From the NCBI GenBank assembly GCA_029983705.1, contig JASBYZ010000063.1, positions 1 to 8,215 of the forward strand: a stretch of DNA of 8,215 nt, in the 5' to 3' direction. The notes beneath the pieces were generated by a model. The model ran no database searches. It saw nothing but the letters and a program-made list of their open reading frames with translations, and was not told the origin of the DNA. Source of the stretch: Coriobacteriales bacterium. GTDB taxonomy: Bacteria > Actinomycetota > Coriobacteriia > Coriobacteriales > JAEZZM01. Each line of letters opens with the position of its first letter. Within the stretch, counting starts at the first letter, position 1. Position numbers and translations under genes: made by a program. Shown here piece by piece: positions 1 to 6,406 of this stretch.

Positions 1-671
1 GTCAAAGTAACTACGTCAGCATAATCAACTGGATTTGGGTGGTATCCCGCTGCTACTAAACCTGAGATATGAGCCATATCAACCATAAATTTAGCTCCCA
101 CCTCATCTGCAATCTCAGCAAACTTAACAAAGTCAATAATTCTTGAGTAAGCAGAAGCTCCCGCCAAAATCATTGCAGGTTTATGTTCTTTTGCTTTTTT
201 GTACACATCATCATAATCAATAAGCTCAGTTTCAGGATCAAGTCCGTAGCTTACAATATTGTAGAGCTTGCCTGAGAAGTTAACCTTTGAACCGTGGGTA
301 AGGTGGCCTCCGTTTGAAAGGTCCATGCCTAACACGGTATCCCCAACCTTACAAAGGCTGTGATAGGCTGCAAAGTTTGCCTGAGCACCTGAGTGAGGTT
401 GAACGTTAGCATGCTTTGCATTAAAGAGTTTACATGCACGCTCAATTGCAAGTTTTTCAACTACGTCTACAAACTCACAACCGCCGTAGTATCTTTTGTC
501 TGGAAGACCTTCTGCATACTTATTGGTAAGTACAGAACCTGCAGCTTCCATTACCGCAGGTGAAACAATATTTTCAGAAGCAATAAGCTCGATAGAATTT
601 CTTTGTCTATCGAGCTCAGCTTTCATAGCCTCATAAACTTCTGGATCTTGTGATTTAATGTGTTCAATCAT
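1..671 (-). CDS. glyA: Serine hydroxymethyltransferase, N-terminal 223 residues (cut by left edge)
   Basis: PLP-dependent cytosolic enzyme that interconverts serine plus tetrahydrofolate with glycine plus 5,10-methylene-tetrahydrofolate, the main source of one-carbon units. My translation from the ATG at 671 begins MIEHIKSQDPEVYEAM and stays open to the window edge. Family hallmarks appear in order: IELIASEN, NKYAEGLPDKRYYGGCE (substrate and dimer contacts), NVQPHSGAQAN, the GGHLTHGS loop, SAYSR, and VDMAHISGL with D198 and H201, matching the PLP-contacting Asp200 and His203 of E. coli. The Schiff-base lysine of the THKT motif would lie only a few residues past the edge, so it cannot be checked. 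An upstream ATG at 682 is out of frame and stops after four codons. The start lies 29 bases after rpiB, with AAGG only 2 bases before the ATG and a further GAGG 11 bases before it. It is the last visible gene of the leftward block. Confidence 0.96.
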   Translation of the reverse strand, partial: MIEHIKSQDPEVYEAMKAELDRQRNSIELIASENIVSPAVMEAAGSVLTNKYAEGLPDKRYYGGCEFVDVVEKLAIERACKLFNAKHANVQPHSGAQANFAAYHSLCKVGDTVLGMDLSNGGHLTHGSKVNFSGKLYNIVSYGLDPETELIDYDDVYKKAKEHKPAMILAGASAYSRIIDFVKFAEIADEVGAKFMVDMAHISGLVAAGYHPNPVDYADVVTL

Positions 672-700
672 AGCCTTGCCATCCTCTTAACGTGACAGTA

Positions 701-1138
701 TTAGTGTTCTAAATCCATTATTTTCTGAACGCGACCAGTATGTCTACCGCCCTCAAAATCAGTTGTTAAAAACGCCTGTATGATTTCTTTATTTGTTTCG
801 AGCTCAACAAATCTACCAGATAAGGTAAGAACGTTTGCATTATTGTGCTGACGAGAAAGTACTGCAAAATCAGGACTCACAATATTTACTGCTCTAACTC
901 CTGAAACCTTGTTTGCTGCAATTGCCATGCCAATACCGGTTCCACAAACTAGCACACCGCGCTCAGCCTTCTCTTGTGAAACAGCCTCAGCAACAAGCTT
1001 TGCAAAATCAGGATAGTCAACACGGTCATCTGAACTTGGTCCAAAATCTTCTACTTCATGTCCAAGCTCAACGAGGTAGCTCTTAAGCGCTTCTTTTTGC
1101 TCAAAACCAGCATGGTCTGAGGCGATTGCTATCTTCAT
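701..1138 (-). CDS. rpiB: Ribose-5-phosphate isomerase B (RpiB/LacAB family)
   Basis: Soluble 145-residue enzyme, the usual RpiB length, that interconverts ribose 5-phosphate and ribulose 5-phosphate in the non-oxidative pentose phosphate pathway. Visible motifs are the N-terminal SDHAG at 7-11 (D8, H9), the anion-hole and catalytic loop VCGTGIGMAIAANK at 64-77 with Cys65 as the isomerisation base, SRQHNNANVL with His98 as the ring-opening histidine, and GGRHTGRV near the C-terminus with phosphate-binding Arg132 and Arg136. Cys65 marks the E. coli-like type; the Mycobacterium tuberculosis enzyme is known to use a glutamate instead. The start is fixed by a strong ribosome binding site just upstream. 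The gene sits 40 bases after glpK and 29 before glyA, and rpiB next to glyA is a common Gram-positive pairing. LacA/LacB or allose-6-phosphate isomerase activity is possible, but no sugar operon surrounds it. Confidence 0.95.
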   Translation of the reverse strand: MKIAIASDHAGFEQKEALKSYLVELGHEVEDFGPSSDDRVDYPDFAKLVAEAVSQEKAERGVLVCGTGIGMAIAANKVSGVRAVNIVSPDFAVLSRQHNNANVLTLSGRFVELETNKEIIQAFLTTDFEGGRHTGRVQKIMDLEH

Positions 1139-1142
1139 ACTG

Positions 1143-1149
1143 CTCCCTT
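1143..1149 (-). promoter_or_regulatory. Ribosome binding site of rpiB
   Basis: On the minus strand the sequence AAGGGAG lies 4 bases before the rpiB ATG. It is one of the best Shine-Dalgarno matches in the block and supports both the start codon and efficient independent initiation after the 40-base gap from glpK. Confidence 0.7.
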
Positions 1150-1178
1150 ACTGTGTAAAATGTTTAGCTGTTACTAAT

Positions 1179-2663
1179 TTATCCTAAAGCTCGCTTTACT
1201 GCATCATGCCAACCGTCTAATCTTCGTTTTAATTTTATCTTATCGATTTCAGGAACAATTTCTTCTGTCTTGTGGAGCGCTGCAAGCTCTTCTTTACTTG
1301 AGTAAAAGCCGCTCGCAAGACCCGCAAGGTAGGCAGCACCGAGTGCTGTAGTTTCAAGCACCTTTGGCCTATCCAAAGACACTTCAAGAATGTCTGCTTG
1401 AAATTGCATAAGAAAGTTATTGCCGCAAGCTCCCCCATCTACTGCTAAACGACTTAGCTCAATTGAAGAATCTGCCTGCATAGCCTTGATAATGTCATAA
1501 GTCTGAAATGCCATGGACTCTAAAGCAGCCCTAACAATTTGCTCCTTATTGGTACCGCGCGATATACCACAGATAATTCCTCGAGCATCAGGGTCCCAGT
1601 AAGGTGCGCCAAGACCAGTAAATGCGGGCACTACATAAACTCCGTCACTTGAGTCAACTGAGCTTGCAAGCTCTTCTGTCTCTTGTGCACTTTCAATAAT
1701 TTTAAGCTCATCACGCAACCACTGAACTACTGCCCCTGCCACAAAGACAGAGCCTTCAAGTGCATATTGAATCTCTTTACCATCTGAGATACCTATGGTT
1801 GTTAACAGCCCGTTTTGTGAGCTTACCGCCTTATTACCGGTGTTCATCAGTAGAAAGCAGCCTGTGCCATAGGTGTTTTTTACCTGACCTGCCTCAAAGC
1901 AACAGTGCCCAAAAAGAGAGGCCTGCTGGTCTCCTGCCACTCCAGTAATTGCTAAAGGCTCACGCACAAATTCTTGAGAGATATCTGCAAAGTAGCCACT
2001 TGATGCTTGAACCTTAGGCATCATCGATGCAGGAATATTAAAAAGTTCAAGAAGCTCTGTATCCCACTCTAGGCTATGAATGTTATAGAGCATGGTACGA
2101 GATGCGTTAGTGTGATCAGTAAGGTGAACGTTTCCCTCACTTAGCTTGTACATAAGCCAGCTATCTACCGTTCCAAACAGTAAGTCTCCAGCCTCAGCCT
2201 TTTGGCGCGCACCTTCAACATTGTCTAAAATCCAAGCAATTTTACTGGCAGAAAAATACGGATCACAAATAAGACCCGTCTTTTCACGAATCATGTCAAA
2301 AAGCCTTCGAGCTTTAATGTCAGCAATCATCTCTGAGGTGCGTCTGCACTGCCAAACAATCGCATTATATATTGGCTTACCAGTATGTTTGTCCCAGACA
2401 ATAGTAGTCTCACGCTGATTTGTGATGCCTACAGAAGCAATCTCATGGGGCTGAACATCGCACATAACCATGACCTCAGAAATTACTCCCACGAGTGATG
2501 AGAGAAGCTCCATAGGGTCGTGCTCAACCCAAGCTGGATGAGGATAAATCTGCTTAATTGCACGGCTTGCTTGCCCTACTAAATTTCCCGAAGCATCAAA
2601 TAGGACTGCGCGCTCAGAGGTTGTCCCTGCATCAAGTGCTAAGACATACTGCTTATTTGACAT
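1179..2663 (-). CDS. glpK: Glycerol kinase
   Basis: Cytosolic FGGY-family kinase that phosphorylates glycerol with ATP to sn-glycerol 3-phosphate. From the ATG at 2663 it is 494 residues (E. coli enzyme 502). Seen in order: phosphate loop DAGTTSERA with D11, T14 and R18; SVGITNQRETTIVWD with glycerol contacts R84 and E85; AIVWQCRRT with W104; DPYFSASK with Y136; TNASRTML; GVAGDQQASLFG with catalytic base D245 and Q246; NTYGTGCF; PAFTGLGAPYWDP; and C-terminal VDGGACGNNFLMQFQ and TALGAAYLAGLA. The frame stays open upstream to 2882, but that stretch lies inside the preceding hydrolase and has no kinase character, so the family start is chosen. An ATG at 2669 (two residues longer) is equally possible. 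The start overlaps the hydrolase stop by 11 bases with no clear ribosome binding site, which suggests translational coupling. The histidine used for HPr phosphorylation and the E. coli fructose-bisphosphate loop are both missing. Xylulokinase and other FGGY kinases are unlikely given the glycerol-specific residues. Confidence 0.97.
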   Translation of the reverse strand: MSNKQYVLALDAGTTSERAVLFDASGNLVGQASRAIKQIYPHPAWVEHDPMELLSSLVGVISEVMVMCDVQPHEIASVGITNQRETTIVWDKHTGKPIYNAIVWQCRRTSEMIADIKARRLFDMIREKTGLICDPYFSASKIAWILDNVEGARQKAEAGDLLFGTVDSWLMYKLSEGNVHLTDHTNASRTMLYNIHSLEWDTELLELFNIPASMMPKVQASSGYFADISQEFVREPLAITGVAGDQQASLFGHCCFEAGQVKNTYGTGCFLLMNTGNKAVSSQNGLLTTIGISDGKEIQYALEGSVFVAGAVVQWLRDELKIIESAQETEELASSVDSSDGVYVVPAFTGLGAPYWDPDARGIICGISRGTNKEQIVRAALESMAFQTYDIIKAMQADSSIELSRLAVDGGACGNNFLMQFQADILEVSLDRPKVLETTALGAAYLAGLASGFYSSKEELAALHKTEEIVPEIDKIKLKRRLDGWHDAVKRALG

Positions 2664-3624
2664 GTTCATCAGCCCAAGAGCAGATATCAAAAAATACCTC
2701 TGACCTATCAAGCTCTTGAAGAAGCTCGTGCCTATCCCCCTCATATAACTTGATTGAAACATCCCTAAACTGCATGCCTCGTAAGGTGGTAAAGAGTTTT
2801 TCTGGGCCCTTGCCACTATCTCCCACACTATCTTTTGAACCAGAAACAATAAACATTGGGAGATCTTTTGGCATCTGTGCAATAAGTTTTTTACGACATG
2901 AGCGCTGTACTAAGACAAAGAGCTCATGATAGCTTGCTGCAGAAAATCTAAACTGTGTGCGCGGATCAGACTTATAGGCTTTTCTGCTCTCAAGGTTATG
3001 GGAAAGCCACGCACTTGAATCCTCGCCCGCAAATTTAGCTGCATATGAGCCTAAAACACAGGCGTCTAAAAACTTTGAGCGATAGTCTTTACCGTGAGCT
3101 TTTACTAAGTTAAAGCTTAAGGCCTTAGTTACATCCATAAGGCGTGGGCTTTGCCAGCCTGTTCCCATAATTACTGCACCGTCTATTCCTGATGCATAAT
3201 TTTGAAGATAGACTCTTACTACAAAAGAACCCATGGAGTGACCTAAGATAATATAAGGAAGCTTACCAAAGTGCTCGACCGCAAAGTTTCTTACCTTATC
3301 TACATCATTTACTAAATCAAGTGCTCCATGATTTAACTCTAGAAAGCCACGTTCTTTTCCAACTGGCACCGAGTCTCCGTGCATAAGCTGGTCATGCCCT
3401 ATAACAATATAGCCACTCTTTGCGAGATAGCGAGCAAATTCGTCAAAGCGGTCAATAAACTCAACCATGCCATGTACCAGCTGAAAGATACCCTTATAAT
3501 CAATTGAGGGAACTCTCCACACAAAGCCATGTAGAGTCGTCTTACCATCACTTGATAGAAGATTAAAACTTTCTTTAGAGATTACTGGCTCGCTAATAAG
3601 CCCGTCTTGCTTATGCTCTGTCAC
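2653..3624 (-). CDS. Alpha/beta hydrolase, lysophospholipase / monoacylglycerol lipase-like (serine aminopeptidase S33 fold)
   Basis: A 323-residue soluble serine hydrolase of the Hydrolase_4 / PldB-like group. The chain has the oxyanion segment LVHGMVEF at 49-56, a GHDQLMHGDS segment at 76-85, and the nucleophile elbow ILGHSMGSF with Ser130. The likely acid is D265 (SGSKDSVGD) and the catalytic histidine is H299 in YEGDRHELLQE, which matches the family's 'RHE' ending. A cap region lies at about 155-250. There is no signal peptide or membrane segment, so it is probably cytosolic. It begins with GTG, overlapping the tsaC stop by 14 bases, and has a good ribosome binding site. It ends inside the glpK start. 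By family the substrate is a lysophospholipid or monoglyceride. The coupling to glpK makes a glycerol-releasing role attractive, but that is inference. The exact substrate cannot be read from sequence, and a general carboxylesterase remains possible. Confidence 0.88.
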   Translation of the reverse strand: MTEHKQDGLISEPVISKESFNLLSSDGKTTLHGFVWRVPSIDYKGIFQLVHGMVEFIDRFDEFARYLAKSGYIVIGHDQLMHGDSVPVGKERGFLELNHGALDLVNDVDKVRNFAVEHFGKLPYIILGHSMGSFVVRVYLQNYASGIDGAVIMGTGWQSPRLMDVTKALSFNLVKAHGKDYRSKFLDACVLGSYAAKFAGEDSSAWLSHNLESRKAYKSDPRTQFRFSAASYHELFVLVQRSCRKKLIAQMPKDLPMFIVSGSKDSVGDSGKGPEKLFTTLRGMQFRDVSIKLYEGDRHELLQELDRSEVFFDICSWADEHVK

Positions 3625-4261
3625 GGCACTCTCCGATCAATTCTTCAATTTGTACGCGTGCCAAAGAACCCTGTCTCAGTATCTCAGGAACCTCTGACAT
3701 AAATGAAACTATGGTAGAAGCATCATCTTTTTTGCATGCTCCCCCATCAATAAGAAAATCTACCTGCTCTACTAAACGCTCATCAAGCTCGTCAAAACTG
3801 TGAGGCGCAGGCATGTTATGGATATTAGCACTCGTTGTTGCAAGAGGAGCGCCAAGCTCATCTATCAAGCTACAGATAAGCTTTTCATCTGGTATCCTAA
3901 GCGCAATACTCCCATCATCTTTCACAAGGTAGTCAGGCACACTTGGGTGAGCTTTAAGCACCACCGTAAGGGCACCAGGCCAAAAGTTCTCAACAAGTTT
4001 TTTACAGCTGTCTGGGATGTCTTGAGCATAGCGCTCAAGATCTTCATGAGAGGAGATGAGAAGCGGCAGTGTTTGACTGAGCTCTCGCTTCTTATACTCA
4101 AATATTTTTTTAAGGCTGCCTTGGTTTTTATCGCCCGCCAAAGCACCAATACCATACACGGTATCTGTAGGATAAATTCCTACAGCTCCTTTTTTAAGAC
4201 GCTCACATAACTGTTCTAGAACGTCAGTGTGTACTTCTGAATACAGGTAAGTTTTTGACAC
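3611..4261 (-). CDS. tsaC: L-threonylcarbamoyladenylate synthase (YrdC/Sua5 family)
   Basis: Cytosolic enzyme that makes threonylcarbamoyl-AMP from threonine, bicarbonate and ATP, the first step of t6A37 modification of ANN-decoding tRNAs; the TsaBDE proteins then transfer the group. The 216 residues cover a single YrdC domain without the extra C-terminal Sua5 domain. Motifs: YPTDTVYGIGALA at 30-42, KKRE with K57 and R59 (family K-x-R) before the PLLIS strand at 66-70, WPGALTVVL at 94-102, SIALRIP at 118-124, TTSAN at 142-146, and IDGG followed by ASTIV and ILRQGS at 171-199. The start is GTG, 36 bases after prmC, with only a weak AAAAGA-type upstream purine run, so the exact start is less certain than the identity. 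The end overlaps the hydrolase by 14 bases. Its place after prfA-prmC is the conserved Gram-positive order. Confidence 0.93.
   Translation of the reverse strand: MSKTYLYSEVHTDVLEQLCERLKKGAVGIYPTDTVYGIGALAGDKNQGSLKKIFEYKKRELSQTLPLLISSHEDLERYAQDIPDSCKKLVENFWPGALTVVLKAHPSVPDYLVKDDGSIALRIPDEKLICSLIDELGAPLATTSANIHNMPAPHSFDELDERLVEQVDFLIDGGACKKDDASTIVSFMSEVPEILRQGSLARVQIEELIGECRDRA
3629..3634 (-). promoter_or_regulatory. Ribosome binding site deciding the GTG start of the hydrolase
   Basis: The minus-strand sequence GGAGAG lies within the end of tsaC, with GGAG 6 bases before the GTG at 3624. It justifies using GTG as the start codon and shows that the hydrolase can recruit ribosomes even though it overlaps tsaC. 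Confidence 0.7.
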
Positions 4262-4297
4262 CGCTTAAATCTTTTCTGTTAGCTAAAAAATTCAAGG

Positions 4298-5179
4298 TTA
4301 GGGACGGCGCGCAAAAATAAAGCGTGGTCTCCCAACTAAATCCTCTAATATCTTTACCTCATTATACTGAGAATCTATGAGCTCTTTTGCAGCCTCAAGC
4401 TTTTCTTCATGAAGCTCGCACGCAAAAATTCCGCCAGGCTTTAAGAGTTTTAAGCCAAGTTCTTTAAGCTCCCTAAAAATATCTAAGCCATCCGGACCTC
4501 CGTCGAGAGCCAAATGAGGCTCAAACAAAGACACCTCTTTTGGAAGCGCCTTCATATATTGACTTGGAATGTAGGGAGGATTTGAAATAAGGAGGTCAAG
4601 AGCGCCTTCAAGCTCAGCTTGGACGCTATCTGCCATGTTAGTTTCTACAAGCCTAATGCGATCTTCAAATGAAAGTGCATCTCTATTTCGGCTTGCAAGT
4701 GCAATAGCCTCAGGCGAAATATCGGTAGCGATAATCTTTACATTATCAAGCTCATCAGCAAGCGAGCAGCTAATGCACCCACTTCCCACACCCACTTCGA
4801 GGGCGAGAAGCTCCTGGGCACCATTACTGTACTCTTTAAGCTCTTCTAAGGCGTACTCAACAAGCATCTCTGTCTCAGGTCGAGGAATAAGTACACCGGG
4901 CTCAGCCTTTACAATAATGTGCCTAAAGGCAGTTTCACCACTTACGTATTGTAAGGGCTCACCTTGAACTCTTCTTTTTAAGCCTTCTCTCAGTTGAGCT
5001 TTTTCTTCAGAACTTAAGGGTTTATCAAAGTTGGTATAGACCTCAACACGAGAAAGTCCTGTTGCATCTGCAAGAAGCCACTCTGAAGAGAGCCGTGGGT
5101 GCTCATCTCCATATTTAGAAAGGAAGCCCACCGAAAAATCGAGGGCTGCCTTAATTGTCCATATTTCTTCTGCTGCCAT
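4298..5179 (-). CDS. prmC: Release factor glutamine N5-methyltransferase
   Basis: SAM-dependent cytosolic methyltransferase that modifies the glutamine of the GGQ motif in RF1 and RF2, improving translation termination. It is 293 residues against about 277 in E. coli. The N-terminal helical substrate-binding domain (about 1-95) ends with GEPLQYVSGETAF. Then comes PGVLIPRPETE at 94-104, the SAM-binding glycine loop LEVGVGSGCI at 127-136, the acidic ribose contact ATDISPEA at 151-158, and the signature NPPYIP at 200-205, which positions the target glutamine. LKPGG at 246-250 and the family's C-terminal strand follow. The glycine loop is a mild variant: E128 and GVGSG replace the usual D-x-GTGSG. 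The start is 16 bases after the prfA stop, with GAAGG close before the ATG. Lying directly after its own substrate gene makes the assignment very safe. Confidence 0.96.
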   Translation of the reverse strand: MAAEEIWTIKAALDFSVGFLSKYGDEHPRLSSEWLLADATGLSRVEVYTNFDKPLSSEEKAQLREGLKRRVQGEPLQYVSGETAFRHIIVKAEPGVLIPRPETEMLVEYALEELKEYSNGAQELLALEVGVGSGCISCSLADELDNVKIIATDISPEAIALASRNRDALSFEDRIRLVETNMADSVQAELEGALDLLISNPPYIPSQYMKALPKEVSLFEPHLALDGGPDGLDIFRELKELGLKLLKPGGIFACELHEEKLEAAKELIDSQYNEVKILEDLVGRPRFIFARRP

Positions 5180-5195
5180 AAGCCTTCATCAAAAC

Positions 5196-6263
5196 CTAAA
5201 CAGCGTTAGCAAGACGTTCAGCTCTGTCTGCCGCTGCAAGGGCATCAATTACATCTTGAAGGTTATCTCCTAAAAGCACCCCGTTATAAGTTGAGTTAAA
5301 GCCAATTCGGTGATCGGTTACACGGTCTTGTGGGCCGTTGTAGGTCCTAATCTTTTCTGATCTATCCCCGTGTCCAATTTGGCTTTGGCGCTCTGCACCA
5401 AGCTCTGCCTGCTGGTCTGCAAGCATCTTGTCATATAAACGAGCACGAAGCACCTGCATAGCAGCCTCGCGGTTTTGGATCTGAGACTTTTGATCTTGAG
5501 ACTGAACAACAAGTCCTGATGGTAAGTGGGTAATGCGAACTGCAGAGTCAGTGGTGTTAACTGACTGTCCACCCGGACCACCAGATCTAAATACGTCAAC
5601 TCTGATCTCATCTGGCTTGATATCAACTTCAATCTCGTCAGCTTCTGGAAGCACAGCTACCGTAGCAGTTGAGGTATGAATTCTACCTTGAGACTCAGTT
5701 TTTGGAACGCGCTGAACGCGGTGAACACCAGACTCATACTTAAGTTTTGAATAGACCTTATCGCCCAAAACCTTAAATGAGATTTCTTTAAAACCGCCCG
5801 CTTCAGATGTTGAGGTGTCTAAAACCTCAATCTTCCACTTGTTTGCCTCAGCAAATCGCTCATACATTCTATAGAGGTCACCAGCAAAAATAGCTGCCTC
5901 ATCTCCACCCGCAGCAGCTCTAATTTCAACGATTGTATCTTTTTCATCGTTAGGGTCACCCGGAATGAGCATATATTTAATATCTTCTTCAAGCGCAGGA
6001 AGCTCATCTTGAAGACCAGAGATGTAATCGTTTAGATTCTTCTTTTCTTGGGCGTCATCTTCTTCTTGCAAAAGCTCTTTAGCTGCATCAATATCGTCAA
6101 GAAGCTGCAAATACTTACGAGAAGCTTCCACTATATCTTTTTGATTTGCAAACTCTTTTGAAAGCCTGATGTACTCTTGCTGATCAGACATAATTGAGGG
6201 GTCACTCAGCTTTTTCTCAAGCTCTGAATAGGCCTGCAAAAGTTTTTCTAATTTATCACGCAT
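5196..6263 (-). CDS. prfA: Peptide chain release factor 1
   Basis: Class I release factor that reads UAA and UAG in the ribosomal A site and triggers peptide release. At 355 residues it is normal RF1 length. The N-terminal helical domain 1 is about residues 1-100. AAAGGDEAAIFAGDLYRMY at 116-134 opens the core domain. The codon-recognition tripeptide is PKT at 187-189 in the context RVPKTESQGRIHTS; this fits the RF1 P-x-T pattern and excludes RF2, which has SPF. The catalytic loop SGGPGGQSVNTTDS has GGQ at 231-233, with Gln233 the expected PrmC target. SQIQNREAAM at 260-269 and TYNGPQDRVTDHR at 307-319 complete the fold. It ends in TAG, one of RF1's own codons. It is the first gene of the leftward block, and an AAGGA sits 11 bases before the ATG. 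Confidence 0.97.
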   Translation of the reverse strand: MRDKLEKLLQAYSELEKKLSDPSIMSDQQEYIRLSKEFANQKDIVEASRKYLQLLDDIDAAKELLQEEDDAQEKKNLNDYISGLQDELPALEEDIKYMLIPGDPNDEKDTIVEIRAAAGGDEAAIFAGDLYRMYERFAEANKWKIEVLDTSTSEAGGFKEISFKVLGDKVYSKLKYESGVHRVQRVPKTESQGRIHTSTATVAVLPEADEIEVDIKPDEIRVDVFRSGGPGGQSVNTTDSAVRITHLPSGLVVQSQDQKSQIQNREAAMQVLRARLYDKMLADQQAELGAERQSQIGHGDRSEKIRTYNGPQDRVTDHRIGFNSTYNGVLLGDNLQDVIDALAAADRAERLANAV

Positions 6264-6303
6264 GTTTTTAGTATTCCTTAGTGTGAAATAAATTCTTCGA
6301 CTA

Positions 6304-6332
6304 ACTGTATAAGGTTACCACGACTTTGTGAG
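6304..6332 (-). promoter_or_regulatory. Candidate promoter of the prfA-led leftward block (weak)
   Basis: On the minus strand, CTCACA (6327-6332) and TACAGT (6304-6309) are separated by exactly 17 bases. Each matches the sigma-A -35 and -10 consensus at four of six positions. The implied start would leave an untranslated leader of roughly 30 to 35 bases before prfA. The match is modest, but the block does need a promoter in this divergent gap. Confidence 0.25.
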
Positions 6333-6352
6333 ATGATGTTTAAAAGAGCCGT

Positions 6353-6358
6353 TATAAT
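6353..6358 (+). promoter_or_regulatory. -10 box of the menA promoter
   Basis: A perfect TATAAT lies 48 bases before the menA ATG in the 143-base divergent gap with prfA. No good -35 exists at 16-18 bases upstream (GAGATG at 17), and there is no extended TG motif. If this is a promoter it is probably weak or activator-dependent. Confidence 0.45.
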
Positions 6359-6390
6359 TACATCAGTCTTAAGAAAACCAAATAGCTTTT

Positions 6391-6396
6391 AAGGAG
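6391..6396 (+). promoter_or_regulatory. Ribosome binding site of menA
   Basis: AAGGAG lies 10 bases before the ATG at 6407. It is a strong Shine-Dalgarno match at slightly long spacing, and supports this start for the prenyltransferase. Confidence 0.65.
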
Positions 6397-6406
6397 CATC
6401 AGTTCT

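Noticed and set aside
1139..1178. Separate promoter or riboswitch before rpiB
   Set aside because: The 40-base gap has a strong ribosome binding site but no convincing -35/-10 pair and is too short for a riboswitch.
2664..2882. N-terminal extension of the glycerol kinase frame (73 further residues, TTG start)
   Set aside because: The extension lies wholly inside the hydrolase gene in another frame, has no kinase-family character, and the GlpK family begins right at the MSNKQYVLALDAGTTS segment.
3800..4210. Plus-strand open frame of 136 codons opposite tsaC, and similar frames opposite glpK and prmC
   Set aside because: They are antisense shadows of clearly functional genes, lack recognisable domains and have no convincing ribosome binding sites.
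4285..4290. T6 run (minus strand) between prmC and tsaC as a terminator
   Set aside because: No stable stem precedes it, and tsaC follows within 36 bases in the same direction.
1..6263. Very frequent GAGCT/AGCTC-type pentamers across the leftward genes, possibly a skewed strand motif
   Set aside because: They fit the frequent Glu-Leu and Lys-Leu codon pairs (GAG-CTT, AAG-CTT) of these proteins; codon bias is the simpler explanation and no count could be run.
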